Source: Sipunculus nudus (taxonomy: Eukaryota; Annelida; Sipuncula; Golfingiida; Sipunculidae). Taken from it: DNA of 64,000 nucleotides. How positions within the stretch are numbered: the first letter of the stretch is position 1; each line of letters begins with the position of its first letter. The stretch lies in contig CM049307.1 of the NCBI GenBank assembly GCA_026874595.1, positions 9,445,579 to 9,509,578 of the forward strand. Reading direction: 5' to 3'. The position numbers and the translations under genes are program-made. Below the pieces are notes generated by a model that worked only from the letters and a program-made list of their open reading frames with translations, searched no databases and had not been told where the DNA came from. Of the stretch, positions 21,590-33,807 are shown in pieces.

Positions 21590-22200
21590 AGTCGACAAGC
21601 GACTACGTGTATCCGCCGAAACCATAGAGGGACGGGTGAAGTGAGGCATGGATTGAGTGGTAAGGGGAAAAAGAGAGAGGTGTGTTGCATATTAACATGG
21701 ATTTCTGCAGCCGAATTGTAAATGTAGGTGGCGCCACCTGCCTCAAAATCCAGAAAGTTATCCAAGTTGTATACAATTGTAAAATTTTAGGCACATAAGT
21801 CAAACCAGTCCTGAGATATGAGCATGGATGTCTGCAGCCTGAACGTGAAAGTAGGTGGCGCCACCTGCCAAAAAAATCGAGAAAGCTATCCAAGATGTAT
21901 ATACATGCAACATTTTAGGCAAATAAGTCAAACAACTGCCGAGATTTGAGTGATTTTATCCCACGGAAGACAAATAGACGGACGCTATGCACAAATGGTT
22001 GCAGGTGGCGCCACTTTTTGAAAGTAGGTGGTGCCACCTGCCACAAAATCGAGAAAGCTATCCAAAAAGTATATACATGCAAAATTTCAGGAGGATAAGT
22101 CCATTCACTGCAGAGATATGAGTGATTTTATCCCAAGCCAGATGAACAGATAGACGCTGTGCAAAAATGGTTGCAGGTGGCGCCACTTTTTCTATGTATG
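21590..22200 (+). repeat. degenerate ~125-175 bp tandem repeats carrying the palindrome AGGTGGCGCCACCT
   Basis: The 14-base palindrome is exact at 21726 and 21853, one base off at 22026 (GGTGGTGCC), and half-kept at 22003 and 22175 (AGGTGGCGCCAC). Between palindromes the units share phrases: 'cagaaagctatccaag', 'tgtatatacatgcaa', 'ggcaaataagtcaaac' and 'gagatatgagtgattttatccca'. This is the same dispersed family as at 31.6-33.6 kb and 54-59 kb. Minus-strand open frames here (to 96 codons) are repeat-derived. Confidence 0.85.
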
Positions 22201-24540
22201 ATATAAAGCTGTCCAAGGGCTACATTTGTGCAAAATGATTTCCTGATTGGTCAAACGAGTCCGAAGATATGTGGGTTAATTTGTTGAAACAGACGCACAG
22301 ATGGACGCACTGGAGAGAGGAAAGGTCAGAGGTCAACGCAAAATATGTTGGCACCATTTCACATATGACCCGATAATCGTGCAAAGTTCGGGAAAAATCT
22401 GCCTAGTGGTCTCAGAGTTCTATTCCGGAACCGAACGCGGCGGAGGCGGAACCCGGTCAAAAACAGAGTATCCGCAAAACTTTGTTTTTTTTTGCGGATA
22501 CAATAATTATCGCAGAAACATAAACTGTAGCTCATTTTGTTCTTCATTCCCAAGGCTTTTTTCTCATGTGTAGCTGCCTCAAAAAATCTGCTGTGGTCAT
22601 GATTACGCATTGATCATTGATATTTGAAAATATTGGATCTTAGTTTTGTAAAATAGGTTTGAAAGTTATAGTGGTTCTAATTTTGTTTAGCTTCCGGCAG
22701 CATTTGTTTAGTTTTACTCGAGTTCGACAAATCTCGAACCTCTTATCGTCAAGAGAGATTTAACGTTATTTGACCACAATTCTTGAGTCATACAGTTAAG
22801 GAGAAACCATTTTCCCTAGACGTTTGTAGTAGTTTTTATTTGAGATCGGTTAAGGCTCGAAAAACTTCAAAAAGTTATTTTCCACATAACTTTTTTTTTC
22901 GAAATAGTCCCATTCACACAGACTATAGGTCATTCTGTTTTTCTTTGCATTCCAATAACATGGTTTATTCAGATGTCAGCCAAGTTGTGTTTGTGGTCAG
23001 TATGTCTTTCTGTTTGTTGTGTTCTGTATGGTCTTCCTGCTTTTTCTTTTACCTGACTACATTCTTGAGGCCACATTTTTTAGCAATCGTTCTGGCAGAA
23101 CACTGCTCATTCATATGTCTGTTTCCTTATTTCAAACTGTCCGCTCTCCGTCTGTTTTTTTTTCAATATCCGGCAAGCGCTCGACCTCTCGTTGTCTAGT
23201 CTATCTGTGTTTATGTCAATCAGTTTTCCCAGAATTGCCTGAAGGCAAAATCTTCAATCAAGGTCAAAATACATAAAAGCAATTAACACAATGCATAACC
23301 CAACAATAATAAGAAAGAAAAAAAGAAAATAAACAAAAATTATGCAATAATACCATAATACACTTAAAAGAACCTAGTACAAGAAGTACAAACGACAGTA
23401 CAAAATAATACAAAATATATAATACAAATAAAAGGAAAAACAAAAAAAATATATAAAGAGAACTGATGCAATGGCATCACAAAACACTTCTCTGGATCCC
23501 AATACAAAAATTGAAAAATAAAAAAAACACAAAATATGTTACAGCAGTTAACACAAAAATTCATAACATAAACATGCAATAAACTAAGTTTATAATCACA
23601 AAGAACTGTATGTGTAAGAGTAATCAATAAGTATATTATTATATTTGCACATGAATGAAAAATACATTTCAGGGCAAACATGTTATAACACTAATTAGAC
23701 ATGCATCATAATATGAACATTAAATTTGAAAATATTCATCTGTGAATTACCAGACATGCTAACACATTGCATCCGTGATCAATATTCAGGTATAAGCCAC
23801 CCTTTAACAGAAACATAAACAATGGTAGATGTATTATCTGTCACTAAGGGTTCTCCTCACTTGATATAATAGTTCAACTGCAGAGTGACATGCTGCAATG
23901 TTTCATATTTTATTACACTGATTGAACCTGGTGCAAGTATATTTTCATTCAATCAAACGATTTAGCAAAAGCTTAAGAAAAAAATATAAATATATAGGCA
24001 GATACCATTATACTTTAAGGAGAGAACATTATACTAAGTATATCTTTAACATATTCGGTATGGTAACAGGCCCCCTTAATAAATTCCTTGGTCTATATAG
24101 ACTTTCCTTTTTCTCAGTTGCTCAATAATCATATGAAGTTGGACTGTTTATAGCTTGTATGTTACATAAGCATATGGACATAAGCCATGTAAAGTTATCC
24201 ATATTAGCTTCTGTTGTTTCATTTTTATATTTTTATTGTTGTCACTTGTAATTAGTTATTAGCTGGTGTGATTCCTGTATACCAACGTCCCTTATTCTTT
24301 GTTTGAATTGTCGAATAAATTTATTACAATCGCCTACATCATGAAAAAACCACACATACCCGAAACCATATTCTTATAAAATTTCTTTCACTTTAGTTGC
24401 CCAGTTAATTCTTCAAGACGAGTCCTTTTGAAAGAAGCAATAATATGCTTGTGTAATTGTTTGGTCAAACGCCTGTTTTACATATGCAATATTTTCACCC
24501 AGTATGATATTACCTTTATTATACCATAAAGCTTTAAAGG
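22200..24540. other. no recognisable gene
   Basis: 22200-22620 continues repeat-like text (two overlapping frames of about 85 codons on opposite strands, neither with a domain). 22780-23280 has a 138-codon plus frame rich in Phe, Ser, Leu and Cys without start context or motifs. 23280-23700 is strikingly A-rich on the plus strand (AAAATA/ACAAAA words), low complexity. I see nothing that supports a gene. Confidence 0.45.
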
Positions 24541-24559
24541 TAATTAAAGCCGATTAAAA

Positions 24560-24960
24560 TTCGGTCAATTTTTAGGCTAGAGAGGTCTTGTTTTCTAGAC
24601 GTACCATGTTTTAAGCTTTCAGTAACTCATCTGCAAGTTGCATCAAATCTCGCGCCATCTGCTGTCAAATAAGAATAAGCGAGAATTATTAGCAATGCCT
24701 TTAACTCGGTCAATCTGTTAGCTAGACAGGTTTAGTTTTCTGCTTTTGGTAGCACTTGCTCAGCTGTCAGTGACTAGAATACAAGTCTGCTTATATCTAG
24801 CGACATCGGCTGTTGTGAAGAAACGAGATTAAACGACATGCCCATACCTCTGTACCTTTTTTGCTTTTGACAGGTTTGTTTTTCTGTTTGTTGTGGCATA
24901 TAATGAGCTCAACCAAGTCTAGTCTCGTCAAATCTGGCCCGTTAGACAAGAAATGAGAAA
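24560..24960 (+). repeat. three degenerate ~140 bp tandem repeats
   Basis: Units start near 24565, 24705 and 24850. Each has a CGGTCAAT/CTGTACC-like start, then 'agacaggtttagttttctg' variants, a short Cys-codon-like TGCTGTCA/GGCTGTTG segment, and a closing 'aagaa-gag' block. Confidence 0.55.
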
Positions 24961-25281
24961 ACCATTGTGTCGTTTACAACTGCCTGCTACACGAGAGAAA
25001 TTGCCCTTAGCTTTCCAAATTCAAGTTTCAGTTAACGAACGTCCAGTCAACCTCTGATGCACTAACATAAACTATCCAGGCTAAAACGTTGGTCTCATAT
25101 GATAAAGACTATAAGAGTTTCTATTTTTAAGCCCGAGGCGTATTTACATTGGCAAAAATAAGCAATGCCTTGTGTAGTACATTTATATTACTCTATTGAT
25201 AAAAATATCACTCCTTTTGCTTTATATTAAATGGTAATACATTTTCATTGAAACAAAACGGAAAACATATAATAATCGTGA

Positions 25282-25400
25282 CTTGACAATCCGACCCTTG
25301 ACAATCCGGAAACCTTGCAATCCGACGCTACAACATCAATAGCGATAGGATCCCATTAAAATTTTCTTTGACAATCCGACAGCCTCGGATTCCGACTTGC
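25282..25400 (+). repeat. cluster of short repeats, TTGACAATCCGAC
   Basis: At least four copies or near-copies (CTTGACAATCCGAC, CTTGACAATCCGGA, CTTGCAATCCGAC, TTTGACAATCCGAC) with a further CGGATTCCGAC. A stray copy GCCTTGTAATCCGAC occurs at about 26064. Spacing is irregular (13 to 60 bases). Confidence 0.7.
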
Positions 25401-26145
25401 ATTTTACGACACAAGCTAGGATTAATACGTGCATTTTGATCCATCCGACATGATTTCTGATTTACCCTTGATGTCAGACGCTGACGGCACGCACTTTAAG
25501 AGTGACGATCGGTTACGGGCTACTAATTATTGAATCATCACCGCGGTCGACTAAACAAAGTCACTTTGCTTCGTTTTTGTAGCTAGGTAGCCATTACCCG
25601 CTGCACCATGCTTGGGTATTAAATTCACTGTGTGTGGAAAAACACTTTCCTGTTCTCCCCTTGTTTTCACTTTGTCTAATTATTCAGGTGTTTATGTCAT
25701 TTTGATATTAAACAACTGCTGTGTGTATATAAACGTAAGAAAGTTGTGTTTCGTTCTTAGAAAATCTTTGAAATTTAACGTTAAAGTAATAAGTGTCACA
25801 TCATGACACCTGAGATGTTTTCTGGTAACAACACATGGAGCTTATAAAAACTAAACCAGTATTTGAACCATCAGTTCATAGTATCAGGTTGCTTCTTTGT
25901 TCACTGATGTTTATTAATTGTCTCTCCAATAAAACGACTACGCCATCACGAATATTGTGTTTTACTTTGATTATATACATAATAGCATACAATATTCATG
26001 AAGTGAGTGACATCTGTTGTCAAAGAATACGCCTCCTACTTGTCGTGATTTTGGTTAAGCCTCAGCCTTGTAATCCGACATAAATTTAAGATTTATATCT
26101 GGTGTTGGATTATCAAGTTATGACTGAGATATTGGCATTTGGTTT
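25400..26145. other. unassigned sequence
   Basis: A CpG-containing patch at 25470-25610 precedes two short plus frames (25612-25806 and 25835-26083). Neither contains a recognisable domain, and the second is interrupted by repeat words. Confidence 0.4.
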
Positions 26146-26651
26146 AATAAGAGTTCGTTAATTGTTCTTACTGGGTGCTTGAAACGGTGCACTTGTTAAA
26201 ATTTGTTTTGATAATCATAAATTTAAACACGAAATGAACGAATACTCCACCAGTTCATATGCCATTAAAATGAGCACTGTATCATCTTTAAATTGTACAT
26301 ACATTATGGGGTATAGCATGAATTTAATAGACTGGTTATAGCCAGAGATGCTACACTTAGTCACTTCATTCTCTTTACCGAGGGCTTTTCATACACATGA
26401 CGGTACATATATTTTCCTTCACGCTATTTGTGATTAAATAAACATATCATACTAGCAATAAGAGCAGCTCAACTACAACGATTGCCGTAAATCGTTTTGC
26501 GGTCAGAAAGGTATGTACGGCCAGAAAGATATGTATATACACCAAGTGATTTATCAATCGGTAAAAAGCAGACTTCAACATACTTACTTCAAAAATTGCT
26601 GTTGTGAATGCTTATGTGGTAACATGTTTTTAAATATGAATTACCGTTCAG

Positions 26652-26712
26652 GCAGATGAAGCGACGTCTGATGCACAGTTTTTCATGGCGCCCGCTCAAG
26701 AAAATGTCAAAG
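26652..26712 (+). CDS. possible internal exon, copy A
   Basis: A 61-base segment with acceptor TTACCGTTCAG and donor GTATGAGT. Two frames are open: one gives an acidic A-D-E-A-T-S-D-A-Q-F-F run, the other a basic Q-M-K-R-R-L-M-H-S-F-S-W run. Compared with copy B the only difference is G to A; it changes Ala to Thr in the acidic frame but is silent in the basic frame, which mildly favours the latter. I do not recognise the protein. Flanking intron-like sequence is also well conserved between copies, so conservation alone does not prove coding. Confidence 0.25.
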
Positions 26713-28030
26713 GTATGAGTAAGTTTATAGTGGTATATCACACGCGGGAAGGCCATTTGCATCAGATTTCAATATTTTTCCTAATTGGCGTCTCTTGTTC
26801 TTGTTTATACATGCATTTTTCTCGGCTTATTTTTTATAAACGTAACAGTCTTAATGAAATAGATAGAAGATACCGTTGTTCTAAATGTGTATCCACCGTG
26901 ACTAGTTATTACTATACTCAAGATTTAGGAGAGAACCTGGGCCAGGGGTCTTGACGTAGAAATTTTTCCGGGAGGTGAATGAAGGAGATCAGGCCATTTT
27001 GTAATTTTAAAAGAAACTTTTATCTCGTTAACACTCGTTCAGCAACTCTTTGTGTTTATCTTTAAATATGTCATATATACGAGGTTACGGGCAAATCTCC
27101 ATGAAAACCTGAAATTTGGTCATGGTAATCTATATTTTCTGACCTTAGGGGCGATAACATGATTTTGAGCACCAAGCCAGTCAGACAGGATACAAATTGT
27201 ATCTATAAGTCTTATAATGTTATCTATAAATCTTATAATGTTACATTCTGGGATGTCCAGGGCAAATGTCCTTGGAAACATGAAATAAGTACACCAGGAC
27301 CTATATTCTGTTACCTGTAGGAAAAAGATGTCATATGAGCACTCGGAATGTCAGATGGGGACAACTCGTATCTGCTAGGCCTAGAATCGTCTAAGGCAAC
27401 ATCCAGGGAGTATCTTGTCTCGTTTCCTTGGAAACCTGAAATCAGGTTATGGTGATATCACTTGAGCACCCAAACAGTAAGACCGGCAAAATTTGTATCC
27501 TTTAGGCCTAGAATCTGTTTTTTGATATTAGTTCATTAATTATTCTTACTGGATGCCTGAAACAGCGCACTTGTTAAAATTTGTTTGGATAATCATTTAA
27601 TGAAACACAAAATGAACGAATACTCCATCAGTTCATATGTCATTAGAATGAGCACTGTATAAGCTTTAAACCTGTACATACATTATGGGGTATAGCATGA
27701 ATTTACTACAACTTTGAGACTGGTTATAACCAGAGATGCTACACTTAGTCACTTCATTCTTATTACCGAGGGTTTTTCATACACATGGCGGTGCATATAT
27801 CTTGTCTGTAATTCAGTTAAACATATTCTACTAGCAAAAATAGCAGCTCACCTACAACGACTGCCGTAAATCATTTTGCGGTCAGAAAGGAATGTATGGC
27901 CAGAAAGGTATGTACATAAACAAAGTGATTGATCATTCGGTAAAAAGCAGACGTCAACATACTTAGTTCATTAATTCCTGATGTGAATGCTTGTGTTGTT
28001 ACATAGTTTTAAATGTGAATTACCGTTCAG

Positions 28031-28091
28031 GCAGATGAAGCGACGTCTGATGCACAGTTTTTCATGGCGCCCACTCAAGAAAATGTCAAAG
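28031..28091 (+). CDS. possible internal exon, copy B
   Basis: The duplicate of the segment at 26652-26712, with the same acceptor (TACCGTTCAG) and donor (GTATGAGT) and one base difference. If real, the pair could be alternative exons of one gene; no neighbouring exons were found to test that. Confidence 0.25.
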
Positions 28092-28510
28092 GTATGAGTA
28101 AGTTTATAGTGGTATATCACACGCGGGAAGGCCATTTTCATCAGATTTCAATATTTTTCCTTATTTATGTCCCTTGCAAAGTTTATACAAGGATTTATTC
28201 TCGACTGATTGTTTATAAACCTAATAGCCTTAATGCATGCGATATGAGATACCGTTGTTCTAAATGTGTCTGTCTCGTTACTTGTCATTACTATACTCTT
28301 GAGGGGAGGACCTGGGCCAGGGGTCTGGGCGTATAAAAATTTTCAGGGAGGTGAACCCTGTATCATTTAGCTCAACAACCGTCACGCCACAACGCTCTTT
28401 GAAGGGGACCAGCACAGCAAAATCACCATTTTGTAATTCTAAACGGTAATTAAAAATCCTTTTACTCTTCTAGCAACACCTTTTTTATCAATAAAATATG
28501 TTATATATAT

Positions 28511-29278
28511 GTTGCCGTTATATATAGTTCAGGGATTCTGCCTTCACAGCAGTGCTGCCACCTGTAGCTAATTATTTTATTAATTATAGGCAATCAGTGC
28601 TGCCACCTACCGGTTATTTATTAATTTAGTTTAACTCTTAAAAAGCCTGTGTCAGTTATCCATTGGTTAAATTTGATCATGTGACATGACAACTGTGTTG
28701 ACCAGGTTACTTGGTAACTCTGTGTATTTTTCATTCTGTCTGTGATTTTCTGATAGAGAAGGCTATGATAACAGCTCGTTGCAGTTTTAAGACAGATGCC
28801 TGGCACAGGGTTAAATATTTCATTTAATTATTCTACTTCATTTATCTCCCAAATATTCAATAGTTTACTCTTGATGTATGTCTCTTTCCATTAATGATAT
28901 TGTAACAATTGTCTGTGTAATAAATAATATAGCCTCAAAGGTTTATTGTTATAATGAGTCAAGACCATGTGCCTTCATGTAGGACTTGAAGGATAGTTTC
29001 TGTTATATTTAGTTGGGAGAGAACAAAATGCAAATCTTTACACGTATTGTGTATAATGTACGCGCATCGTTATACACATTTATTTATTAATGTCATTATT
29101 TTTGCAGAATTGAAATATGACCTATTCCTGAATAAACAGCTATTCCCCACAAAACCGAGTTCTTAACTGTATCAAGCCAACCCATCTACTGGACCGGCAA
29201 CATATATGTATACATTTTTGTGTTTTCATTACTATTATAAGGTAGTATAGTCTGGTAAGAGCAAGAATGGGAAACAAT
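28511..29278. other. unassigned, repeat-related
   Basis: Includes 'cagtgctgccacct' twice (about 28550 and 28588), a short local duplication of the GCCACCT word seen in the palindrome family. No exon recognised. Confidence 0.5.
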
Positions 29279-29297
29279 TTTATCTTAGGTGACTGTT

Positions 29298-29324
29298 AGT
29301 CATCTGAGCTATAGCGATCACCCT
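29298..29324 (+). repeat. left inverted boundary repeat
   Basis: A 27-base arm containing CATCTGAGCTATAGCGAT, matched at 26 of 27 bases by the reverse complement of 33781-33807. Confidence 0.85.
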
Positions 29325-29329
29325 GGCCG

Positions 29330-30640
29330 TCTGTCCGTTAACAGGGCACAATCCGTAACCGTTAGACATAGAAACTTCCAAATTTACATCCAGGGAGGTC
29401 CTTGGCAAATCCCCAACGACACCTGAAATTGCTCCATGGTGATTTATTTTCTGTGACTTACGGGGCGATAACATGATTTTTTTCAGCACCAAGACAGTCA
29501 GACGGGGCACAAATTGTTTTCATTCGCCCAGAATCTTCTAATGTTACATTCTGGGGTGTCCAGGGCAAATGTCCTCGGAAACATGAAATTTGTACACGAA
29601 GACCTGTATATTCTTTTACCTAACAACATGTCATATGAGCTCCCTGAATGTCAGAAAGGGACAAATCATATCTGTTAGGACTAGACTCTTCTTATGCAAC
29701 ATCCTAGGAGGTTCTAGGCAAATCTCCTCGGAAACCTGAAATAAGGACATGTTGGCCTGTATTTTGCGACCTACGGGCCGAAAGTTTGAGCACCAAGACA
29801 ATCAGATGTAGCACAAAATGTATCCTTTAAGCCTTGAATTTCTAATGTAACCTTCTGGGAGGTCATGAGTTATTTTCCATAGAAACATTAAATTAGGTCA
29901 CTGTGAACTACATTCTGCTAGCTTTAGGAAAAAGATGTAATTTGAGCACGCTGAATGTCAAATGGGCACAAGTCGTATCTATTAGGCTTAGAATCTTCTA
30001 ACGCAACATTCAGGGAGGTTTTGGGCAAATCACCTTGAAAACCGGTTATTAGGTCAAACCAAAACCTATAATTTGAGCATCCAGACAGTCAGACAAGGCA
30101 CAAATTATAACGATTAGACCAAGAACCATCTAAATTAAAATTCAAGTAGGTCTTACGCAAATCTCTATCAACACCTGAGATTAATTGAGGTTTGAGTAGA
30201 AAAAAAAACTAATTTTGTGCAGACAGAAAGTCAGAAGTGGCCAGGACCTTCAATGTTTGATCAGAAACGTGATTGTAATGTCTCCTTGGAAAACCAAAAT
30301 AAGGTCATTGCGAATATATTCTGTGAACTATGTGAGAGAACATAATTTTTGCACCCTATTTATCGGACAGGAACAGATGGTAGCAGTTTGACCTATACTA
30401 GAAACTTCTTATTTGATAAAGATCCAGGGATAGATTTAACAAATCTTCTTGGAAAACCTAAACAAGGTCACTGTGGACTATATTCTGTGATCATTAAGCA
30501 TCAGATAAGCTAGAGGGACACATATCATAGTAGCTGGACATAGAACTTAGCATCTAGGGACTTCCTTTTAAAATCTTCTCGGAAACCCTAAACAAGGTCG
30601 TTGCATCCTTTTTTCCAAGGCCTATAAACAAAATGCCTGA
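29330..30640 (+). repeat. array of ~115-130 bp degenerate repeats
   Basis: Recurring ordered phrases: 'gggaggtccttggcaaatctcc', 'gaaacctgaaattaggtca', 'ctatattctgtgacct', 'gagcaccaagacagtcag' and 'ggcacaaattgtatc'. About ten units, strongly diverged. Related units occur at 27080-27480, 51740-51800, 53380-53600 and 53960-54070. Confidence 0.8.
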
Positions 30641-31549
30641 TTTTAATCACTCTGAAAGTCATTCTATCCATTGTTCAAGGTCAATCAACAAATATTTTTC
30701 AGCAGATCATAACAAGGATAATTAATGCATGCATCACCTGTATGTCAAATTAAGTTGCGGGAAACGGTTTCAACAGGATAAAACTGTAAAAAATAAAGCT
30801 CAAAGAGCTTGTTTGGCATATGTATATTTGTTGAAATGTAAGATCTTAATGCATCTGCTGTTGCCAAAAGATAAACTGTAAAAAATAATGGAGAAATATG
30901 AAGACACGCAGGTACGATCATACATAAAGGAAAGCTTGTCCATGTATTTATTATTCGTCAGTTACCACCAGTATAATTTTAACTGACAATAATCACAACT
31001 TGCCGTCGGCACCATTATAATTAAACTAGAAATATGAAACAAAGATCTTGGAAAAATTATCGCTCACCTATATTAAATAATGCAGATATAATCAAATATG
31101 GATTTTTTTTTTCACAGTGTGGCAGAATGAGAACTGTTTTGCAGGCTTTCATAGAATATACTGATTAAAGCTTGTTAGTTATTGTATATTTAGCTTTGTT
31201 TGTAGTTATTATTCATTTTATGCACATTATATAGAATTTAATTTACCTATATATAGTCTTTTTAAGATTGCGGACTTTTCTGTCAATAAATATCATGCTT
31301 TTCCATTATCCCGAGATATATCAGGGATGTTTGTCATTGCAAAAGCTGTAATAATGTTAAAAGTACCAAAGTTACATTGTCATCTATGTCGTCAATGAAT
31401 TTAGTGTATTAAAGTGTATAGTAACATTAAATTCACATCTATGTGGTACTTTTAATGAACTAGTGGCCCATGGGCAATAACGCTCAGCTGAATTCAAAGA
31501 ATGTTGAACAATGAGCAAAATTATTGCCAGAGTGCCAACAAATCATGAA
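30641..31549. other. AT-rich centre of the composite, nothing recognised
   Basis: No open frame with features. Two short copies of 'aaactgtaaaaaataa' occur near 30781 and 30870. Confidence 0.5.
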
Positions 31550-32340
31550 TTTTTTAAGAGTCCTTAGAAATGTCTGGTTTACGAGAAAACTCTCCAAGAC
31601 GGATTGACATGTCAAATTTCAGACCAATACCTTGAACCACTCCTAAAATATGAGCAACTTTCACCCGAATAAACATGTATTGATAGACCCCACAAGAAAA
31701 CCATTGCAGATGGCACCACCAGTCTTGAGTACAAAATGGAGCAGTCCAAGATCTAAGGGTATGCACCAATTCAGGCCAATAAGGCGAATCACTGGTGAGA
31801 AAAGTGCTTTATTTTATTCCACAAAATCAGGAAAGTAGGTGGCGCCACCTGTCTGGCTTATGAGGAAACTTTTCAAGATGGATGGACATGCCAAATTTCA
31901 TACCAATATCTTGAACCATTCCCGAGATATGAGCAATTTTCATAAAAAGCACATGTACGGATGAACGCCACAGGAAAATGATTGCAGGTGGCTCCACCAA
32001 TCTTGTTTACGAGATGTAGGTGTTGAGGATCCATGAACATGTACATATCAACCCAATACATTGAAAAACCACTAAGACGAACATATGGCAAATGCAAAGA
32101 TGGACACTTCGCAAAAAGTTTTGTAGGTGGCGCCACCAGTCGCAAGTATGAGATAGAGAGATCCAAGGTCTATAGACATGCAGACTTTCAGCACAGTACA
32201 TTCAGCCACTCCTGAGATATGGGCAGTTATCTCAAAGACACCCACATTCATACTGTACAGAAAGGATCGCTGGTGGTGACACCTGTCTTTGTTAGGCGCA
32301 ACAAAATAGGTGAAGGAACAACTATGCTGGGTTTCGGAAA
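31550..32340 (-). repeat. palindrome-bearing ~145 bp repeats
   Basis: AGGTGGCGCCACCT is exact at 31837-31850. Variants are at about 31986 (AGGTGGCTCCACC) and 32125 (AGGTGGCGCCACCA). Units share 'gagatatgagcaa', 'gacatgccaaatttc' and 'cttgaaccat' phrases with the family at 21.6-22.2 kb. Several overlapping short open frames are repeat-derived. Confidence 0.8.
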
Positions 32341-32412
32341 GATCGGACCAAGGGTCTCAGAGGAGTTCTCTGGAAACTAAAGCAGAGTTTTTGTATCATA
32401 TTTTATTTATTC

Positions 32413-32426
32413 GGGGGGGGGGGGGG
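32413..32426 (+). repeat. G14 homopolymer tract
   Basis: Lies at the start of the ~330 bp repeat array. In other units the same position reads 'ctgggggtact' or 'ctgaggggtact', so the tract is an expansion of a short G run within the repeat. Confidence 0.9.
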
Positions 32427-32429
32427 TAC

Positions 32430-33775
32430 TTACGAGACCCATAGCTTGGAGGATATGGGTAACGGAGACCTAATTTCAGATTTCCATGGAGACTTTTCAT
32501 GGACCTCCTTTCATGTCAAGTAAGAAGATTCCAGGTCCAGCGGTTACGATTTGTGCCCTGTTAACAGATGACAGCTTCTGTGGAGGTATCAAAAATAGAC
32601 CAAAAAATCGAAAAAAAAATATCCAAATATACGTGGCGCCACCAGTTTGCAGGAAGTGATGGAACACTCCATGATCAATATTCATGCAAAGAATCATGTT
32701 GATCAAGGCAGTAATTATTCAGATACTGAAGCTTTTGTATCAAAATTTTGATTATTCTGGGGGTACTTAGAAGACCCATAGCTCGGGGAAAATAGGTAAC
32801 AGAGACCTTATTTCAGGTTATCAAGGAGATTTATGATGGACCTCCCTAAATGTCAAGTTAGAAGATTCCAGGTCTAGCGGTTAAGATTTGTGCCCTCTTA
32901 ACAGATGACAGCTTCTTTGAAGGTATCAAAAAGGGGGAAAAATCGTAAAAATTAGAAAAAATACATGTGGGGCCACCAGTTTGCAGGAACTGATGGAACA
33001 CTCCATGACCAATATTCATGCAAAGAATCATGGTGATCAATGCAGTAGTTATTCGGATACTCAAGCTTTTGAATCAAAGTTTTATTATTCTGAGGGGTAC
33101 TAACAAGCCAAAAAGCTCAGAGGATATGGGTGACAGAGACCTAATTTCAGATTTCCATGGAGACTTTTCATGGGCCTCCTTTGATGTCAAGTTAGTAGAT
33201 TCCAGGTCCAGCGTTACGATTTGTGCCCTGTTAACAGATGACAACTTCTTTTAGGTATCAAATTTTTTATTATTCTTTGGGGGAATATGAGACCCATAGC
33301 TTGGAGAATATGGGGGGTAACAGAGACCAAATATCAGGTTTCCACAGAGACTTTTCATGGACCTCCTTTGATGTCAAGTGAGAAGATTCCAGGTGCAGCG
33401 GTTACGATTTGTGCCCTGTTTACAAATGACAGCTTCTTTGAAGGTTTTAATAATAGAAAAAAAAGTTCGTAAAAATTGAAAAAATATATAGATGGCGCCA
33501 CCTGTTTGAAGGAACTGATGAAACACTCCATGATCAATATTCATACGAAGAATCATGGTTATCAATGCAGTAATTATTCAGATACTCAAGCTTTTGTATC
33601 AAATTGTTGAATCTTCTGGGAGTACTTACGAGACCCATAGCTTGGAGAAAATGGGTAACAGAGACCTTATTTCAGGTTTCCAAGGAGATTTTTCATGGAC
33701 CTCTCTGAATGTCAAGGTCAAGCGGTTACGATTTGTGCCCTGTCAACGGACGGACGGACGGCCCGAAGGACGACG
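32430..33775 (-). repeat. five-unit ~330 bp tandem repeat
   Basis: The phrase GATTTGTGCCCTG (one copy CCCTC) recurs at about 32548, 32885, 33219, 33406 and 33730, spacings of about 337, 334, 187 and 324. The 187 base unit has an internal loss of about 145 bases. Units also share 'gagacccatagcttggag', 'catggacctcctttgatgtcaag', 'ggaacactccatgatcaatattcatg' and a GTGGCGCCACC core (32633, 33491; degraded to GGGGCCACC near 32970). The array ends in GGACGGACGGACGG at about 33747. Confidence 0.9.
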
Positions 33776-33780
33776 GACAA

Positions 33781-33807
33781 AGGGTAATCGCTATAGCTCA
33801 GATGACT
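33781..33807 (-). repeat. right inverted boundary repeat
   Basis: Reverse complement of the left boundary at 29298-29324 with one mismatch; followed by TTCAGTCAGCTGAG. Confidence 0.85.

Larger units (their letters stand above)
26153..28510 (+). repeat. 1.38 kb tandem direct duplication
   Basis: Copy A begins at about 26153 and copy B at about 27531 (offset 1378). Both start GTTCRTTAATTRTTCTTACTGG and stay alignable past the exon-like segment (26652 and 28031) to a shared 'ccattttgtaatt' at about 26993 and 28430. Copies differ by many substitutions and indels (the offset grows to about 1435 near the end), so the event is old. Between the homologous parts, 27085-27480 is satellite-like sequence of the family seen at 29.3-30.6 kb. 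Confidence 0.85.

Noticed and set aside
22783-23276. 138-codon plus frame rich in F, S, L and C
   Set aside because: Composition follows T-rich sequence; no family motif, and an overlapping frame is equally open.
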